64,000 nt of DNA from Chloroherpetonaceae bacterium (GCA_025055975.1 JANWWM010000060.1:1-64000); one strand, 5' to 3'; counted from the first letter of the stretch, positions 46,448 to 55,654 are shown. The notes: generated from the sequence alone by a model not told the origin. Numbers and translations: made by a program.

Positions 46448-47545
46448 ATGACTTACGATAAAATTAATTCTGAAAAGTTATTAGAATGGTTTTCAAAAAA
46501 TAAGCGCGAATTGCCCTGGCGAAAAACCAAAAACCCTTATCACATTTGGATTTCAGAGGTGATGTTGCAACAAACCCAAGTTGCGACGGTTATCCCCTAC
46601 TATGAGCGTTTTCTTGCTCAATTTCCAACGATAGAATCGCTTGCCAACGCTGACGCTGACGCGCTGATGAAAGCGTGGGAGGGTTTGGGATACTACGCTC
46701 GCGCTCGCCACTTGCGTCAAGCGGCGCAGACAATTATGCGGGAGCATCACGGCGAATTGCCTAAGACGCGCAAGGAACTCCGAAAGCTCAAAGGCTTCGG
46801 AGCATACACGTCGGCAAGCGTGGCAAGCATCGCCTTTGGAGAAGATTGCGCCGCCGTTGACGGCAACGTGCTCCGCGTTTTTGCGCGGCTCTACGCGATT
46901 CCCGATGACCTTCGCTCCCCTGCCGCAAAATCCAAAATCGAGCAATTAGCCGCGCTAAATTTGCCCAAAGGCAATGCGGGAACATACAACGAAGCCTTGA
47001 TGGAACTCGGCGCGACGATCTGCTTGCCGAAAAATCCGAAGTGCTCCGCTTGTCCGCTAAACGACGAATGCGCCGCATTCCGTCAGGAAGCGGTTTCGGA
47101 GTATCCGTTCAAATCCAAAAAGCCTGCCGTTCCGCGCGAGGAAATCGCCGTTGGCATCGTATTGCGAGAAGGAAAAGCGTTGATTGCGCTTCGCCCCCCC
47201 AATGGCTTGTTAGGAAACTTGTGGGAATTTCCTGGCGGCAAACGCGAGCGCGGCGAACGTTTGGAAGATTGTTGCAAGCGCGAGGTTGAAGAAGAAACGG
47301 GCTTGAAGGTTCGCGTTGGCAAGCGCATCGCCGTCGTGAAACATGCTTACTCCCATTTCAAAATCACGCTTCATGCTTTTCTCTGCGATTGGATAGAGGG
47401 AGAAGCGCAGCCCAAAAGCAGTCAAGAAGCGCGGTGGGTGAGCCTTGACGAACTCGATCGCTACGCTTTTCCGAAGGCGAACAAGTCCGTCATTGAGGTT
47501 CTGCGACGAATGGACAAAGCGGAACCAACGCTGTTTGGGGATTGA
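46448..47545 (+). CDS. mutY: A/G-specific adenine DNA glycosylase
   Basis: MutY removes A mispaired with 8-oxoguanine. The 365-residue protein has Glu37 (ISEVMLQQTQV) and Asp138 (AVDGNVLRVF), the same numbers as the E. coli catalytic residues. A Cys-X6-Cys-X2-Cys-X5-Cys iron-sulfur loop (CLPKNPKCSACPLNDEC) follows. A NUDIX-like C-terminal domain recognises 8-oxoG (residues ~225-355). The first ~25 codons and the preceding 40 bases are strikingly AT-rich (46430-46505), unlike the rest of the gene. It ends directly at the convergent ferredoxin gene. Confidence 0.95.
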   Translation: MTYDKINSEKLLEWFSKNKRELPWRKTKNPYHIWISEVMLQQTQVATVIPYYERFLAQFPTIESLANADADALMKAWEGLGYYARARHLRQAAQTIMREHHGELPKTRKELRKLKGFGAYTSASVASIAFGEDCAAVDGNVLRVFARLYAIPDDLRSPAAKSKIEQLAALNLPKGNAGTYNEALMELGATICLPKNPKCSACPLNDECAAFRQEAVSEYPFKSKKPAVPREEIAVGIVLREGKALIALRPPNGLLGNLWEFPGGKRERGERLEDCCKREVEEETGLKVRVGKRIAVVKHAYSHFKITLHAFLCDWIEGEAQPKSSQEARWVSLDELDRYAFPKANKSVIEVLRRMDKAEPTLFGD

Positions 47546-47923
47546 TTATCGCCCCAAGTAGATGGATTGGTCGGGAATGAGCGCGGTTACGTCGCCGTAA
47601 ATTTTCGCCTGACAGCCGAGCCGCGAAGAAAGCGTCAGTCCGATGGCTTCGTCTAACTGCTCCTCCTCTTCGTCGCTCATTTCGGGCAAGTTTTCCATTC
47701 CTTTTTTGATGATGACGTGGCAGGTCGAGCAGGCGCAAACGCCGCCGCAGTTGTGCTGCAAGTGAATCGCGTTCTCCATGCAGGCGTGAAGGATCGACGT
47801 GCCCTCGTCGACCTCCAACACGACGCTTTTGTCGGGTTGATTGTAGAAAAGCAACGTGAGTTTGTGTCGGCGAGGCTGTTCGGCATTGGTCGATGCGCGA
47901 ACCGCGTCGGGTTGTGCCGTCAT
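47546..47923 (-). CDS. 2Fe-2S ferredoxin
   Basis: A 125-residue plant/adrenodoxin-type ferredoxin. Cluster cysteines are visible in HNCGGVCACSTC and in RLGCQAKI about 37 residues later. The EVDEGTSILHACMENAIHL helix precedes the loop and an acidic helix (MSDEEEEQLDEA) follows, as in Isc-type ferredoxins. It is an electron donor for biosynthetic or Fe-S assembly reactions; the partner is unknown. It stands at the start of the minus-strand gene block, converging with mutY. Confidence 0.88.
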   Translation of the reverse strand: MTAQPDAVRASTNAEQPRRHKLTLLFYNQPDKSVVLEVDEGTSILHACMENAIHLQHNCGGVCACSTCHVIIKKGMENLPEMSDEEEEQLDEAIGLTLSSRLGCQAKIYGDVTALIPDQSIYLGR

Positions 47924-47982
47924 TGTTTTGACGAGTTTGAAGGTTCGTTCAGAACGACGAACATTTGGAAGGAATCTGACCG

Positions 47983-48768
47983 CTAAACGCGAGGACGGTT
48001 GCGGAAGCGCAACTCCATCTCGCGCACTTTGAGCTGGAGCTCTTCCATCGGGAGTTGCAGGTAGTAATTGACAAGGTCGCGTATCATCAGAAGGCGCGAG
48101 GAACTATCGGCGATGAGACCTTGCTGGCGCTTTTGCTCGAGAATTTGGTAGAGGTTCGGGTTTTGGAGTTCTTCGAGCGTTAGCACGTAGAGTTCGTTGC
48201 CTTTTTGCGCGCTGTCGCGCAAAGCCATTCGTTCAGGCGGGGTCGGAGCGGGCGGCGCGCTTGGCGCGGAAGCGGATGACGACGCGGCGGCAGCGGCGGC
48301 GTGAGCGGCGGCTTCGGCTTCGCTTTTGGCTTTGATCATTCGGTTCGTCGTCTCGCGCAGACGCTGCGACAGGATTTTGATGAAGTTGAGCAGGATTTTG
48401 ATCGCTTCTGTCGGACGGCTTTGCAACATTCGGTCGAAGTTGTACTTCGGCATCACCAACAGTTCGGAATACTCCTTGACGATGGCGGACGCGGAGCGTT
48501 TTTGCTGTTCGAACAGAGACATTTCCCCAAGCAACGCGCCCGGACCAAGCGTCATAAAGACCTCGTCTTCTCCCGCGGCGTTCTTCTTCGAAAGCTCAAC
48601 CTTCCCCGACAGAATCACATACATAATTTGACCCACGATCAGATTCTCGCGGAACAACACGTAGTTTGGCTCGAAACCTTTCACGAAGGCATACTTGATG
48701 ATATGCTCGAATTCTTCTGGCGAAATGCCTTCGAAAATCGGAATCGTTGACGGGTCGATCTTATGCAT
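47983..48768 (-). CDS. Cyclic nucleotide-binding domain protein
   Basis: A 261-residue protein. Residues ~10-130 form a cNMP-binding fold: FEGISPEEFEHIIKYA, GQIMYVILSGKVEL, and the phosphate-binding cassette GALLGEMSLFEQQKRSASAI. A helix and an Ala/Ser/Pro linker (~155-178) lead to a helical C-terminal part (~185-255). No DNA-binding HTH is evident, so it is not a CRP-type regulator. In the cassette the usual Arg after the GE motif is in QKRSA, consistent with ligand binding. It is probably a cytoplasmic signalling adaptor. Confidence 0.82.
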   Translation of the reverse strand: MHKIDPSTIPIFEGISPEEFEHIIKYAFVKGFEPNYVLFRENLIVGQIMYVILSGKVELSKKNAAGEDEVFMTLGPGALLGEMSLFEQQKRSASAIVKEYSELLVMPKYNFDRMLQSRPTEAIKILLNFIKILSQRLRETTNRMIKAKSEAEAAAHAAAAAASSSASAPSAPPAPTPPERMALRDSAQKGNELYVLTLEELQNPNLYQILEQKRQQGLIADSSSRLLMIRDLVNYYLQLPMEELQLKVREMELRFRNRPRV

Positions 48769-48834
48769 TTGGCTGTTCGGCTCAATGTTTTCAGCGTGAT
48801 TAACAAATATAAAAGTTCGCTTGCGAAAAACAAT

Positions 48835-49800
48835 TTAACGCTGATGCGAATGCGCGTGGCGATGCGGCAAGCGTGGCTCTTCGCTCGTTTGCGTTTTGCC
48901 GTGTCCGATGTGTTTGCGCACGTGTCCGTCTTCGAGTTGAATCGTGACGTGGTCGATGTTGAAGCGTTCTTTGAGCATTTTGTTGATGCCCAGAATCAAG
49001 GTTTGACTGCAATCGTATTCATCGACGACGATGTGGCAGCTGAGCGCGTTCACGCCCGACGTGATGGACCAGATGTGAAGGTCGTGCAAGTCAACGACAT
49101 GTTCGTGAGCGCGAAGTTCGCGTTCAATGTGAGCGATGTCCAGGTCTCGCGGCACGCTTTCCAAGAGCACATCGACCGACTCGCTGACCACGTTCCAACC
49201 GCTGCGAATGATGAGAAACGCGATCAAAACGCTGACGATGGGGTCTATGATTTGCCACCCCGTCAGCGCGATTAGTCCCGCCGCAACGAGCACGCCGATG
49301 GAACCAAGCAAGTCGGATAGCACGTGCAAATACGCGGCGCGCACGTTGACGCTATGTTCCTTCGAGCGATGCAAAAGAAACGCGCTGGCGACGTTCGCCA
49401 GCAAGCCCGCCCCGCCGAAGAGAGCCATTCCTTCCGCGTCAATCTCTTTTGGAGAGCCAAAGCGCGTCGCCGCCTCGTAGCAAACAAAGATGGAGATGAG
49501 ACACAGAATCACGCCGTTGAGAAGCGCGGCGAGGATTTCGACGCGATAGTATCCGTAGGTGCGATTTTTCGTGGCTGGCTTTGAGGCAAACCAAACGGCG
49601 ACGTAACTAATCAGCAGCGCGAACACGTCGGTCGCCATGTGCCCCGCGTCCGCAAGAAGCGCGAGACTTCCGCTCAAAAATCCGCCAACGAGTTCGATTA
49701 GGAAGATTGCGGTGGTAACGACGGTCGAAAAAAACAGCCCTTTCGTCGCTTTGGCGCTTGATTGCAGTTTTTCTTGATAAACGTGCTGATTATGCTCCAT
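48835..49800 (-). CDS. Cation diffusion facilitator (CzcD-like zinc exporter)
   Basis: A 321-residue CDF transporter with six helices. Metal-site residues are ALLADAGHMATDVFAL (helix 2) and AYLHVLSDLLGSIG (helix 5), giving the HxxxD pairs of CzcD/ZntA-class zinc exporters. The cytoplasmic C-terminal domain includes DLHDLHIWSITSG. A His-rich tail (PHRHAHSHQR) probably binds metal. The ATG at 49800 was chosen over a TTG at 49809. It exports zinc or a related divalent metal. Confidence 0.92.
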   Translation of the reverse strand: MEHNQHVYQEKLQSSAKATKGLFFSTVVTTAIFLIELVGGFLSGSLALLADAGHMATDVFALLISYVAVWFASKPATKNRTYGYYRVEILAALLNGVILCLISIFVCYEAATRFGSPKEIDAEGMALFGGAGLLANVASAFLLHRSKEHSVNVRAAYLHVLSDLLGSIGVLVAAGLIALTGWQIIDPIVSVLIAFLIIRSGWNVVSESVDVLLESVPRDLDIAHIERELRAHEHVVDLHDLHIWSITSGVNALSCHIVVDEYDCSQTLILGINKMLKERFNIDHVTIQLEDGHVRKHIGHGKTQTSEEPRLPHRHAHSHQR

Positions 49801-49848
49801 TTGCCGCAAGCGATAAAAGCGTCGGAAGTTACGAAATCTTCTTCACAC

Positions 49849-51102
49849 TTACTCTCGATTCGCGGAGAGTTTCTCGGAAAGAAAGGCGGCGCGCCTTGCG
49901 GGATAAAGGCTCGCCAGCAGGGTTAGCAAAAAAGCGACGACCGCCGTCCAAACGAAGTCCCACGCTTCGATTGCGACGGGATAAGCCTTCACGATGAAGG
50001 CGTTTCCGTAAGGCAACTTCACAAGCCCGTATTCGCTTTGCAGAAAGGCGACGAGAAAGCCAAGCGCAACGCCGATTCCGACCCCGATTGCGCCGATGAG
50101 CGCGCCCTCGATGAGAAAGATGCGCTCGATGTCTTTCGCGGTCAACCCGATGCAGCGCAAGAAGTAAAGGTCGCGTCGTTTCTCGATAGCCGTCATCGTG
50201 AGCGAACCGATGAGCGAAAACGACGCGACGACGATGATGAGCAGGAGCGCGGCGAAACTTCCCCACTTTTCCATTTTCATCACGCGAAAAAGGTCGCTGA
50301 ATTTGTCCTCGATCGTCAGAATTTGAAGCGCGTTTTCGTAGCCGTTCTCTTTCGCCCACTTCTCGATTGCCGCCCGCAAAGCCTCGTTGGATAAAGGTTT
50401 TCCGAAGACGTCTTTTTTGGGGCGAATGTCGATGCCCGTAACTTCGTTTTCTTCGTAGCCGAAGATGCGCCTGCCCGCGCCGAGCGAAGCGAGCGCGTAG
50501 GTTTCGTCAAACGCTCGATGCGTGCGAAAGAAGTTTGCGATTTTCATCGCGGGTAGTTCGGGCGGTTTTTTGGAAAGGGGGTTTTGAATCGCCTCCAATC
50601 CTTCATCGATCGCCTTCGCGCTGATGACGACGACCTCGTGCTGATGCATTGCGCCGAGTCGATTCGCAACGCCGCCTCCGATGGCGAGATCGCGCTCGCC
50701 AAGTCCGCGCCGTATGTCCATATAACCCGTTAGTTGTTTGACGGCGGTCGGCTCTATCGCTTTCAGGATTACGACGCTGCTCTTCTCTTTTGCCGCCATC
50801 AGAACCTTTCCCTCGATGAAGCGTTCCGCCGAGGCGACTTCGGGCAACGCGCGAAGCGATTTCAGCGTTTCGTCGCTCGCTCGAATCGTTTGTCCTTCCC
50901 TCGCCACAAGTTGAACGTTGCCGTCTATCGTCAAAAACAAATTGCTCACGACGCTGCGAAAGCCGTTCAACACGGAAAGCACGACGCAGATGACCGCAAC
51001 GCCGATTACGATGCCTGCGATGCTGATTGCCGTGATAATGTTGATCGCTTTTGTTTCTTTTTTGGCGAAAATAAATCTTTTTGCAATAACGGAATTTTTC
51101 AT
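49849..51102 (-). CDS. LolC/E-family (MacB-type fold) ABC permease, copy 2
   Basis: A 417-residue permease with four transmembrane helices. An N-terminal helix (INIITAISIAGIVIGVAVICVVLSVLNGF) is followed by a large extracytoplasmic domain and the FtsX-like helices (GSLTMTAIEKRRDLYFLRCIG). This is the LolC/LolE lipoprotein-releasing layout. The start codon lies within ATGAAAAATTCC, and codons 3-7 come from copy 5 of the 15-mer repeat. It overlaps the upstream paralogue by 4 bases. No LolD ATPase is adjacent. Confidence 0.87.
   Translation of the reverse strand: MKNSVIAKRFIFAKKETKAINIITAISIAGIVIGVAVICVVLSVLNGFRSVVSNLFLTIDGNVQLVAREGQTIRASDETLKSLRALPEVASAERFIEGKVLMAAKEKSSVVILKAIEPTAVKQLTGYMDIRRGLGERDLAIGGGVANRLGAMHQHEVVVISAKAIDEGLEAIQNPLSKKPPELPAMKIANFFRTHRAFDETYALASLGAGRRIFGYEENEVTGIDIRPKKDVFGKPLSNEALRAAIEKWAKENGYENALQILTIEDKFSDLFRVMKMEKWGSFAALLLIIVVASFSLIGSLTMTAIEKRRDLYFLRCIGLTAKDIERIFLIEGALIGAIGVGIGVALGFLVAFLQSEYGLVKLPYGNAFIVKAYPVAIEAWDFVWTAVVAFLLTLLASLYPARRAAFLSEKLSANRE
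51080..51094 (-). repeat. Dispersed 15-mer repeat, copy 5
   Basis: TTCCGTTATTGCAAA on the minus strand, at codons 3-7 of the permease gene at 49849-51102 (encoding N-S-V-I-A). One base differs from the consensus at the last position. Confidence 0.85.
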
Positions 51103-52367
51103 TTTCGCAACGCTTTAACGGGATGAAGCCGCGCCGCCACGCCCGACGGCGCTAACGACGCCAGCCAACATGTCAGCGTCGCAAAACCCGACACGACCAC
51201 GTAGTTCGCGGGCTTTATCGCAATCGCCACGTTGCTGATGAAGTAAGTCTCCTCCGAGAGCGAAACGAGGCGAAGCGATTTCTCCGCTACCGACAACCCA
51301 AACGCAAGCGCGTTTCCGATCGCGATTCCCGCCAACGCCATCAACAGCGCTTGCGACACGAAAATCGTTTTCACTTGCTTGGCGCTCGCGCCGAAAGACA
51401 TTATCACGCCGATTTCCCTTTCCTTCTCCAAAACGATGATGAGCAAGGTTGAAATCACGTTGAACGCCGCCACGATCGTTACGCTCACGAGCAATAGCGG
51501 AATGATGTTCTCTTGAAAACGAAGCCAAACGAAAATGCTTTGATAGAGTTGATAAATGGTTCTCGCATAGATTGGAAACCCGATGTCGCGGTCCAATTCC
51601 GCCGCCGTTTGTCCAACCCGTTCAATGTCTTTGACCGCGATTTCGTAGCCGCTAATCATTTCGGGCATTGATAGGAAGTTTTGAGCCGCTTTCAGCGTCG
51701 TGAACGCGATGGCGTCGTCGAAGCCTTGCGAAAGCCCCGTTTCGTAGACGCCTACGAGGGTTGCCGTCTCAATGCGCATCGCTTTGAGCGCGTCTTTGAC
51801 GTTTCGTTCCGCGTTAAATCCTTCTGCGGCAAAGTCTTTCGTCGTGGCGATGACCAAAAGCTTATCGCCCGTTTTGAGCGCGAGTTTTTGGGCGAGTTTC
51901 TTGCCCAAAATCAGCGGGAGCGCCGCATTGACGGAATCTCCGAAATACGTCCCCGACGTGATTTTGCGCCTGATGAAAGAATTGTCCGTTTGCGGCTCGA
52001 TGGCTTTAAGCAAGGCGGGTTCAATGCGCGACGCGCCGTTTGCCGTTTTGAGAATCACATCCTTTTGCAGAAACGGGGATGCGGAGGCGACATTGGGGTT
52101 TTGAGTTGTTTTTATTGCAATAACAGAATCTTGCTTTATGAACTCGCCTCCGACCTTAATCAAGTGAATGTGCGCGCCAAACCCGATAATTTTGTTTTTG
52201 ATTTCCTCGCTGAATCCTTGAACGATGGAGAGCGTCAGAATCAACGCCGCCGTTCCGAGCGCGATGCCGCCCGTTGCGACAACGCTGATGAAGGTCGGCT
52301 TGTTCTCTTTTTCCCGATTCGGAAACAGGAAACGCCTTGCGATCGCGATTTCAAATCTCAAGTCCAA
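51099..52367 (-). CDS. LolC/E-family (MacB-type fold) ABC permease, copy 1
   Basis: A 422-residue paralogue of the next gene. The N-terminal helix region is FEIAIARRFLFPNREKENKPTF in two parts, then TGGIALGTAALILTLSIVQGF. FtsX-like helices follow near the C terminus (VISTLLIIVLEKEREIGVIMSFGAS). Paired LolC/LolE-like permeases extract lipoproteins from the inner membrane for transfer to the outer membrane. The ATPase must be encoded elsewhere. Codons ~80-84 (D-S-V-I-A-I) come from copy 6 of the 15-mer repeat. Confidence 0.87.
   Translation of the reverse strand: MDLRFEIAIARRFLFPNREKENKPTFISVVATGGIALGTAALILTLSIVQGFSEEIKNKIIGFGAHIHLIKVGGEFIKQDSVIAIKTTQNPNVASASPFLQKDVILKTANGASRIEPALLKAIEPQTDNSFIRRKITSGTYFGDSVNAALPLILGKKLAQKLALKTGDKLLVIATTKDFAAEGFNAERNVKDALKAMRIETATLVGVYETGLSQGFDDAIAFTTLKAAQNFLSMPEMISGYEIAVKDIERVGQTAAELDRDIGFPIYARTIYQLYQSIFVWLRFQENIIPLLLVSVTIVAAFNVISTLLIIVLEKEREIGVIMSFGASAKQVKTIFVSQALLMALAGIAIGNALAFGLSVAEKSLRLVSLSEETYFISNVAIAIKPANYVVVSGFATLTCWLASLAPSGVAARLHPVKALRK
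52114..52128 (-). repeat. Dispersed 15-mer repeat, copy 6
   Basis: TTCTGTTATTGCAAT on the minus strand, inside the permease gene 51099-52367, encoding S-V-I-A in the same reading phase as copies 5 and 7. A perfect match. Confidence 0.85.
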
Positions 52368-52382
52368 ATCGTTTGATTAAAT

Positions 52383-53390
52383 TCAGTCCTGCTTTGCGTC
52401 AAGAGTCAGCTCGTTGGGGCTTTCCCTTCCTTCCGCCCAAGCGTTGATGGTTTCAAAGGTGGTTTCCGCGATGTTGCGCAAGGCGGTGTCGGTCAAAAAG
52501 GCTTGGTGGCTGGTGATGAGCACGTTTGGAAAAACCATCAATTGCGCCAAAATTTCGTCTTGGAGCACTTGATTGGAGCGGTCGTAGAAAAACAGTCCTT
52601 TTTCTTCCTCATAGACATCGATGCCGAAGTAACCGATTTTGCCCGATTTCAATCCCGCCAAGACCGCGCTGGTTTTGACCAATCCGCCGCGACTCGTGTT
52701 GATGAGCATCACGCCGTTTTTCATCAACTTGATCGTTTCCTCGTTGATGAGATACTTCGTGCTTGGAAGCAAGGGCGCATGAAGCGTGATGATGTCGCTT
52801 TCTTTGTAGAGCGTTGGCAAATCGACATACTTTAAGCCATATCGCTCCGCGAGGGTCATATTGGGCAAGATGTCGTAGCCAAGCAAATGGCAACCGAATC
52901 CGTGCAAAATTTTTGCGACCACCGAGCCAATTTTTCCCGTGCCGATGATGCCTGCGGTTTTGCCGTTCATATCGAAGCCCACCAATCCCGTGAGCGAAAA
53001 ATTCGACTCGCGGATGCGGTTGTGCGCTTTGGCGAGTTTGCGATTGAGCGCGAGCATCAAGGCGACGGTATGCTCCGCGACGGCGTAGGGCGAATACGCG
53101 GGCACGTTGGCGACGCGAATCCCCAGCTCTTTGGCTTTGACCAAGTCGATGTGATTGAACCCCGCGGAGCGCAGCGCGATGTATCGAATGCCAAACGAAT
53201 GCAGTTTTTCCAAAATCGGCGCGGAGCCGTCGTCGTTGACGAACAGCAGCAGCGCGTCCGCGCCTTTGGCGAGTTCGACCGTCTCGGTCGTCAGTTGGAG
53301 TTTGAGAAATTGAATTTGATGTTTTCCCTGCGCCGCTTTGAGCAGAAATTCCTTCTCGAAGGTATGCGCGTCAAAACAAGTGATGTTCAT
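52383..53390 (-). CDS. ldhA: Fermentative D-lactate dehydrogenase
   Basis: A 335-residue D-2-hydroxyacid dehydrogenase closely resembling E. coli LdhA. Shared stretches include LFVNDDGSAP, YIALRSAGFNHIDL, VPAYSPYAVAEHTVALML, GIIGTGKIGSVVAKI (NAD-binding), VMLINTSRGGLV, GIDVYEEEKGLFFYD and SHQAFLTDTAL, with the catalytic His in the last. It reduces pyruvate to D-lactate with NADH, so the cell can ferment when respiration is limited. It lies between the permease pair and the cyclase operon. Confidence 0.93.
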   Translation of the reverse strand: MNITCFDAHTFEKEFLLKAAQGKHQIQFLKLQLTTETVELAKGADALLLFVNDDGSAPILEKLHSFGIRYIALRSAGFNHIDLVKAKELGIRVANVPAYSPYAVAEHTVALMLALNRKLAKAHNRIRESNFSLTGLVGFDMNGKTAGIIGTGKIGSVVAKILHGFGCHLLGYDILPNMTLAERYGLKYVDLPTLYKESDIITLHAPLLPSTKYLINEETIKLMKNGVMLINTSRGGLVKTSAVLAGLKSGKIGYFGIDVYEEEKGLFFYDRSNQVLQDEILAQLMVFPNVLITSHQAFLTDTALRNIAETTFETINAWAEGRESPNELTLDAKQD

Positions 53391-53414
53391 TTTTTGGCGA
53401 AATGATTTGTTTCG

Positions 53415-54731
53415 TCAAATCAGCGATGGCGCGGTCTCCACGCGATTTCTGCCTTTTTCTTTGGCTTTGTAGAGCGCTTTGTCCGCGGCATTGATGAGCG
53501 TTTCCGCGTCGGTGCAATCTTCGGGATACGACGCCACGCCCAGACTTGCCGTGAAGTTTCCGCCCGGCTGTTTTTCTTGATTGACGAAGACGGCGTCTTC
53601 AATGGCTTTGCGGATTCTTTCGGCGAGCACGACGGCTTCTTCTTTGGTAGTTCTTGGGAGCAGGATGGCGAATTCCTCTCCGCCGAATCGGGCGGGTTTG
53701 TCGGTCTCGCGGCAGAGGCTTTTCATCAATTTCGCCATTTTGATTAAGGCTTCGTCGCCCAAGATGTGCCCATTCGTGTCGTTGTAGTGCTTGAACTTGT
53801 CCGCGTCGATCATAATGAGCGAGACGGCTTCGCCGAAGCGTTTGGCACGCGCGATTTCCGCTTGCAATTCGGATTTGAAATGTCGGAAATTAAAGAGTTT
53901 CGTTTTCTCGTCCGTAATGACCAAGTTTTCCAATTCGCGGGTTTTGTCCTCGATTTGCTGACCGAAGTTGCGCAAGGCGCGCGCAAGGCGCGAGATTTCG
54001 TCGTTGCTCTTGCGCTTTTCAATGAATTCCTCCGAACCTTTTACGACGGCGCTCATATCCTTAAAATCGTTCTCGCTCACGCTTTTGATGATTTTGGTGA
54101 GCTTTTCAATTGGCGAGGCGGTCGTAACATAGATGACGATGCCCAACGCGATGAGAATCGGCAAGAAAATCGCCGCCAAAATCGCCCCCATTTCCTTCAA
54201 GTAATTCACTTGTTCGCGCACGCTGACGGAGGCTTCGCGCAATTTGTTTTGTTTTAATTCGTTCAAGCGGTTTGTTTCGTTGAAGACTTTGACCAAAATT
54301 TCGTTGTATTCTTTGGTGAGTTTAGACGATTTCTCCTCAATCGTGCCTCTGGATTGAGCGATGACCTCGGCTTTTCGGAAGTATTCTTCCTGCATCGTTT
54401 GGATGCGCTGCACCGCGCTGGTGAGCTCAATGTTTCCCTCGGCGACTTGCAACAGTTCGGCGATGTTGCGTTCCAACGCGCGTTTGGCTTCTTGCGCGTC
54501 TTTGAGCCAATTCGGATTGCCCGACGCGACGAACTTCCACAGGTTGCTATCGTAGCGAATGAGGCTTTTGTTCATCTCGCTGGTATTGACATACTCATTG
54601 ACGCGCTCGCCCACATACACCTTGAAGTCTTTGTCAAACGAGTTCATCTCGTAGAGAGAAAAGGCGGGAAAAACCGCCGAAATGCCAATCGCAACGAGAA
54701 GAAGCAAGATGATTTTGTTTCTGAAGCTCAT
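53415..54731 (-). CDS. Membrane diguanylate cyclase with HAMP and GGDEF domains
   Basis: A 438-residue sensor cyclase that makes c-di-GMP from GTP. Transmembrane helix 1 is at about 7-28. A periplasmic helical domain (~30-180) follows, then helix 2 (~183-205) and a HAMP-like linker (ASPIEKLTKIIKSVSENDF). The GGDEF domain ends the protein, with the active site GGEEF at 350-354. An inhibitory site RETD lies five residues before it. Both are intact, so activity and product inhibition are expected. It is the third gene after two PstS-like lipoprotein genes, 14 bases apart. The ATG at 54731 was chosen for the first helix. Confidence 0.92.
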   Translation of the reverse strand: MSFRNKIILLLLVAIGISAVFPAFSLYEMNSFDKDFKVYVGERVNEYVNTSEMNKSLIRYDSNLWKFVASGNPNWLKDAQEAKRALERNIAELLQVAEGNIELTSAVQRIQTMQEEYFRKAEVIAQSRGTIEEKSSKLTKEYNEILVKVFNETNRLNELKQNKLREASVSVREQVNYLKEMGAILAAIFLPILIALGIVIYVTTASPIEKLTKIIKSVSENDFKDMSAVVKGSEEFIEKRKSNDEISRLARALRNFGQQIEDKTRELENLVITDEKTKLFNFRHFKSELQAEIARAKRFGEAVSLIMIDADKFKHYNDTNGHILGDEALIKMAKLMKSLCRETDKPARFGGEEFAILLPRTTKEEAVVLAERIRKAIEDAVFVNQEKQPGGNFTASLGVASYPEDCTDAETLINAADKALYKAKEKGRNRVETAPSLI

Positions 54732-54745
54732 AGCGACGCGCAAGA

Positions 54746-55651
54746 TTAATCTGCCTTGAAGTTGATGACCCACATAGGCGGCTCGAATGGCGCCGCGCCA
54801 TTTCGCTGAAAAACCTTCTGCCCTTCTTTCGAGAGAAACGCCGCAAAGCCCAGAGGCAATTTGTCGGTTTTCAGGTAAAGGTAATAGACCGTATTGACGA
54901 GCGGATAACGATGCTTGTAGACGTGCTCCTGCATTGGCAGGTAGTAAGTGGAGTCGCCTTCGGGAGCGATCGCCAAGACTTTGTAGGCGGACGAGTCGCG
55001 CTCGTTGGGGTCGAGGAATTTTCTGACGTGCGCCATGCCCGCGTAGCCTAACGCGCCTTCGTATTTCAGGACGAGTTCTTTCATTTGCGCGGCGGTGGAG
55101 CACGGGTACGCGCCGCTTGGAAAATCGTCGGCGCGGAGCAAGGAATCCTTCAGAAAGTCGCGCTGACCGTCGTTGCGGCTCATCAAGAAGAGTTGAATCG
55201 GCTGTTTTTTTCCGCCCACCCGCTCCCAATTGGCGATTTTGCCCGTCAAGATGTCGCGCAGTTGTTCCAGTTTAAGCTTTCCGACGGGATTTTTGGGATT
55301 GACGATGAAGCAGACCGCGTCGTAAGCGATGGGTTTTTGGGCATAGCTTACTTCGGCTTCGCGGAGCGCTTGTTCTTCGTCGGGTTTAAGCGTTCGGGAA
55401 AGGACGATGAAGCGCGTTTCTTTGTTTGCGAAGCGTTCAACGGCGCGGCGCGTCAGTTCGGCTTCGCTTGTAAATTCCGCGCTCTTCCAGATGCGCATAA
55501 ACTCTTTGATTTGAATGTTTAAGAGCGGCGCGACGCTTTCATCGCAAACGATGTTCATCTTGCCCGACGTGGTGGTTTCTTCTTGCGAGGAGCAATTTAT
55601 TGCAATAACGGACATCAAAACGCCCAACGCGCCAACGACGCTCTTTTGCAT
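54746..55651 (-). CDS. PstS-like substrate-binding lipoprotein, second copy
   Basis: A 301-residue lipoprotein of the PstS-like solute-binding family. The signal ends in SVIAIN-Cys20; these codons belong to copy 7 of the 15-mer repeat, so the repeat supplies the lipobox. Conserved segments are AVCFIVNPKNPVGKLKLEQLRDIL in two parts, TGKIANWERVGG, and RNDGQRDFLKDSLL. The classic PstS phosphate-binding loops are only loosely kept, so the ligand is uncertain. It starts 3 bases after its paralogue and leads into the diguanylate cyclase gene. No pstC, pstA or pstB is present. Confidence 0.85.
   Translation of the reverse strand: MQKSVVGALGVLMSVIAINCSSQEETTTSGKMNIVCDESVAPLLNIQIKEFMRIWKSAEFTSEAELTRRAVERFANKETRFIVLSRTLKPDEEQALREAEVSYAQKPIAYDAVCFIVNPKNPVGKLKLEQLRDILTGKIANWERVGGKKQPIQLFLMSRNDGQRDFLKDSLLRADDFPSGAYPCSTAAQMKELVLKYEGALGYAGMAHVRKFLDPNERDSSAYKVLAIAPEGDSTYYLPMQEHVYKHRYPLVNTVYYLYLKTDKLPLGFAAFLSKEGQKVFQRNGAAPFEPPMWVINFKAD
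55599..55613 (-). repeat. Dispersed 15-mer repeat, copy 7
   Basis: GTCCGTTATTGCAAT on the minus strand (first base differs from the consensus). It encodes S-V-I-A of the PstS-like lipoprotein, immediately before its lipid-anchored cysteine. Confidence 0.85.
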
Positions 55652-55654
55652 TGT

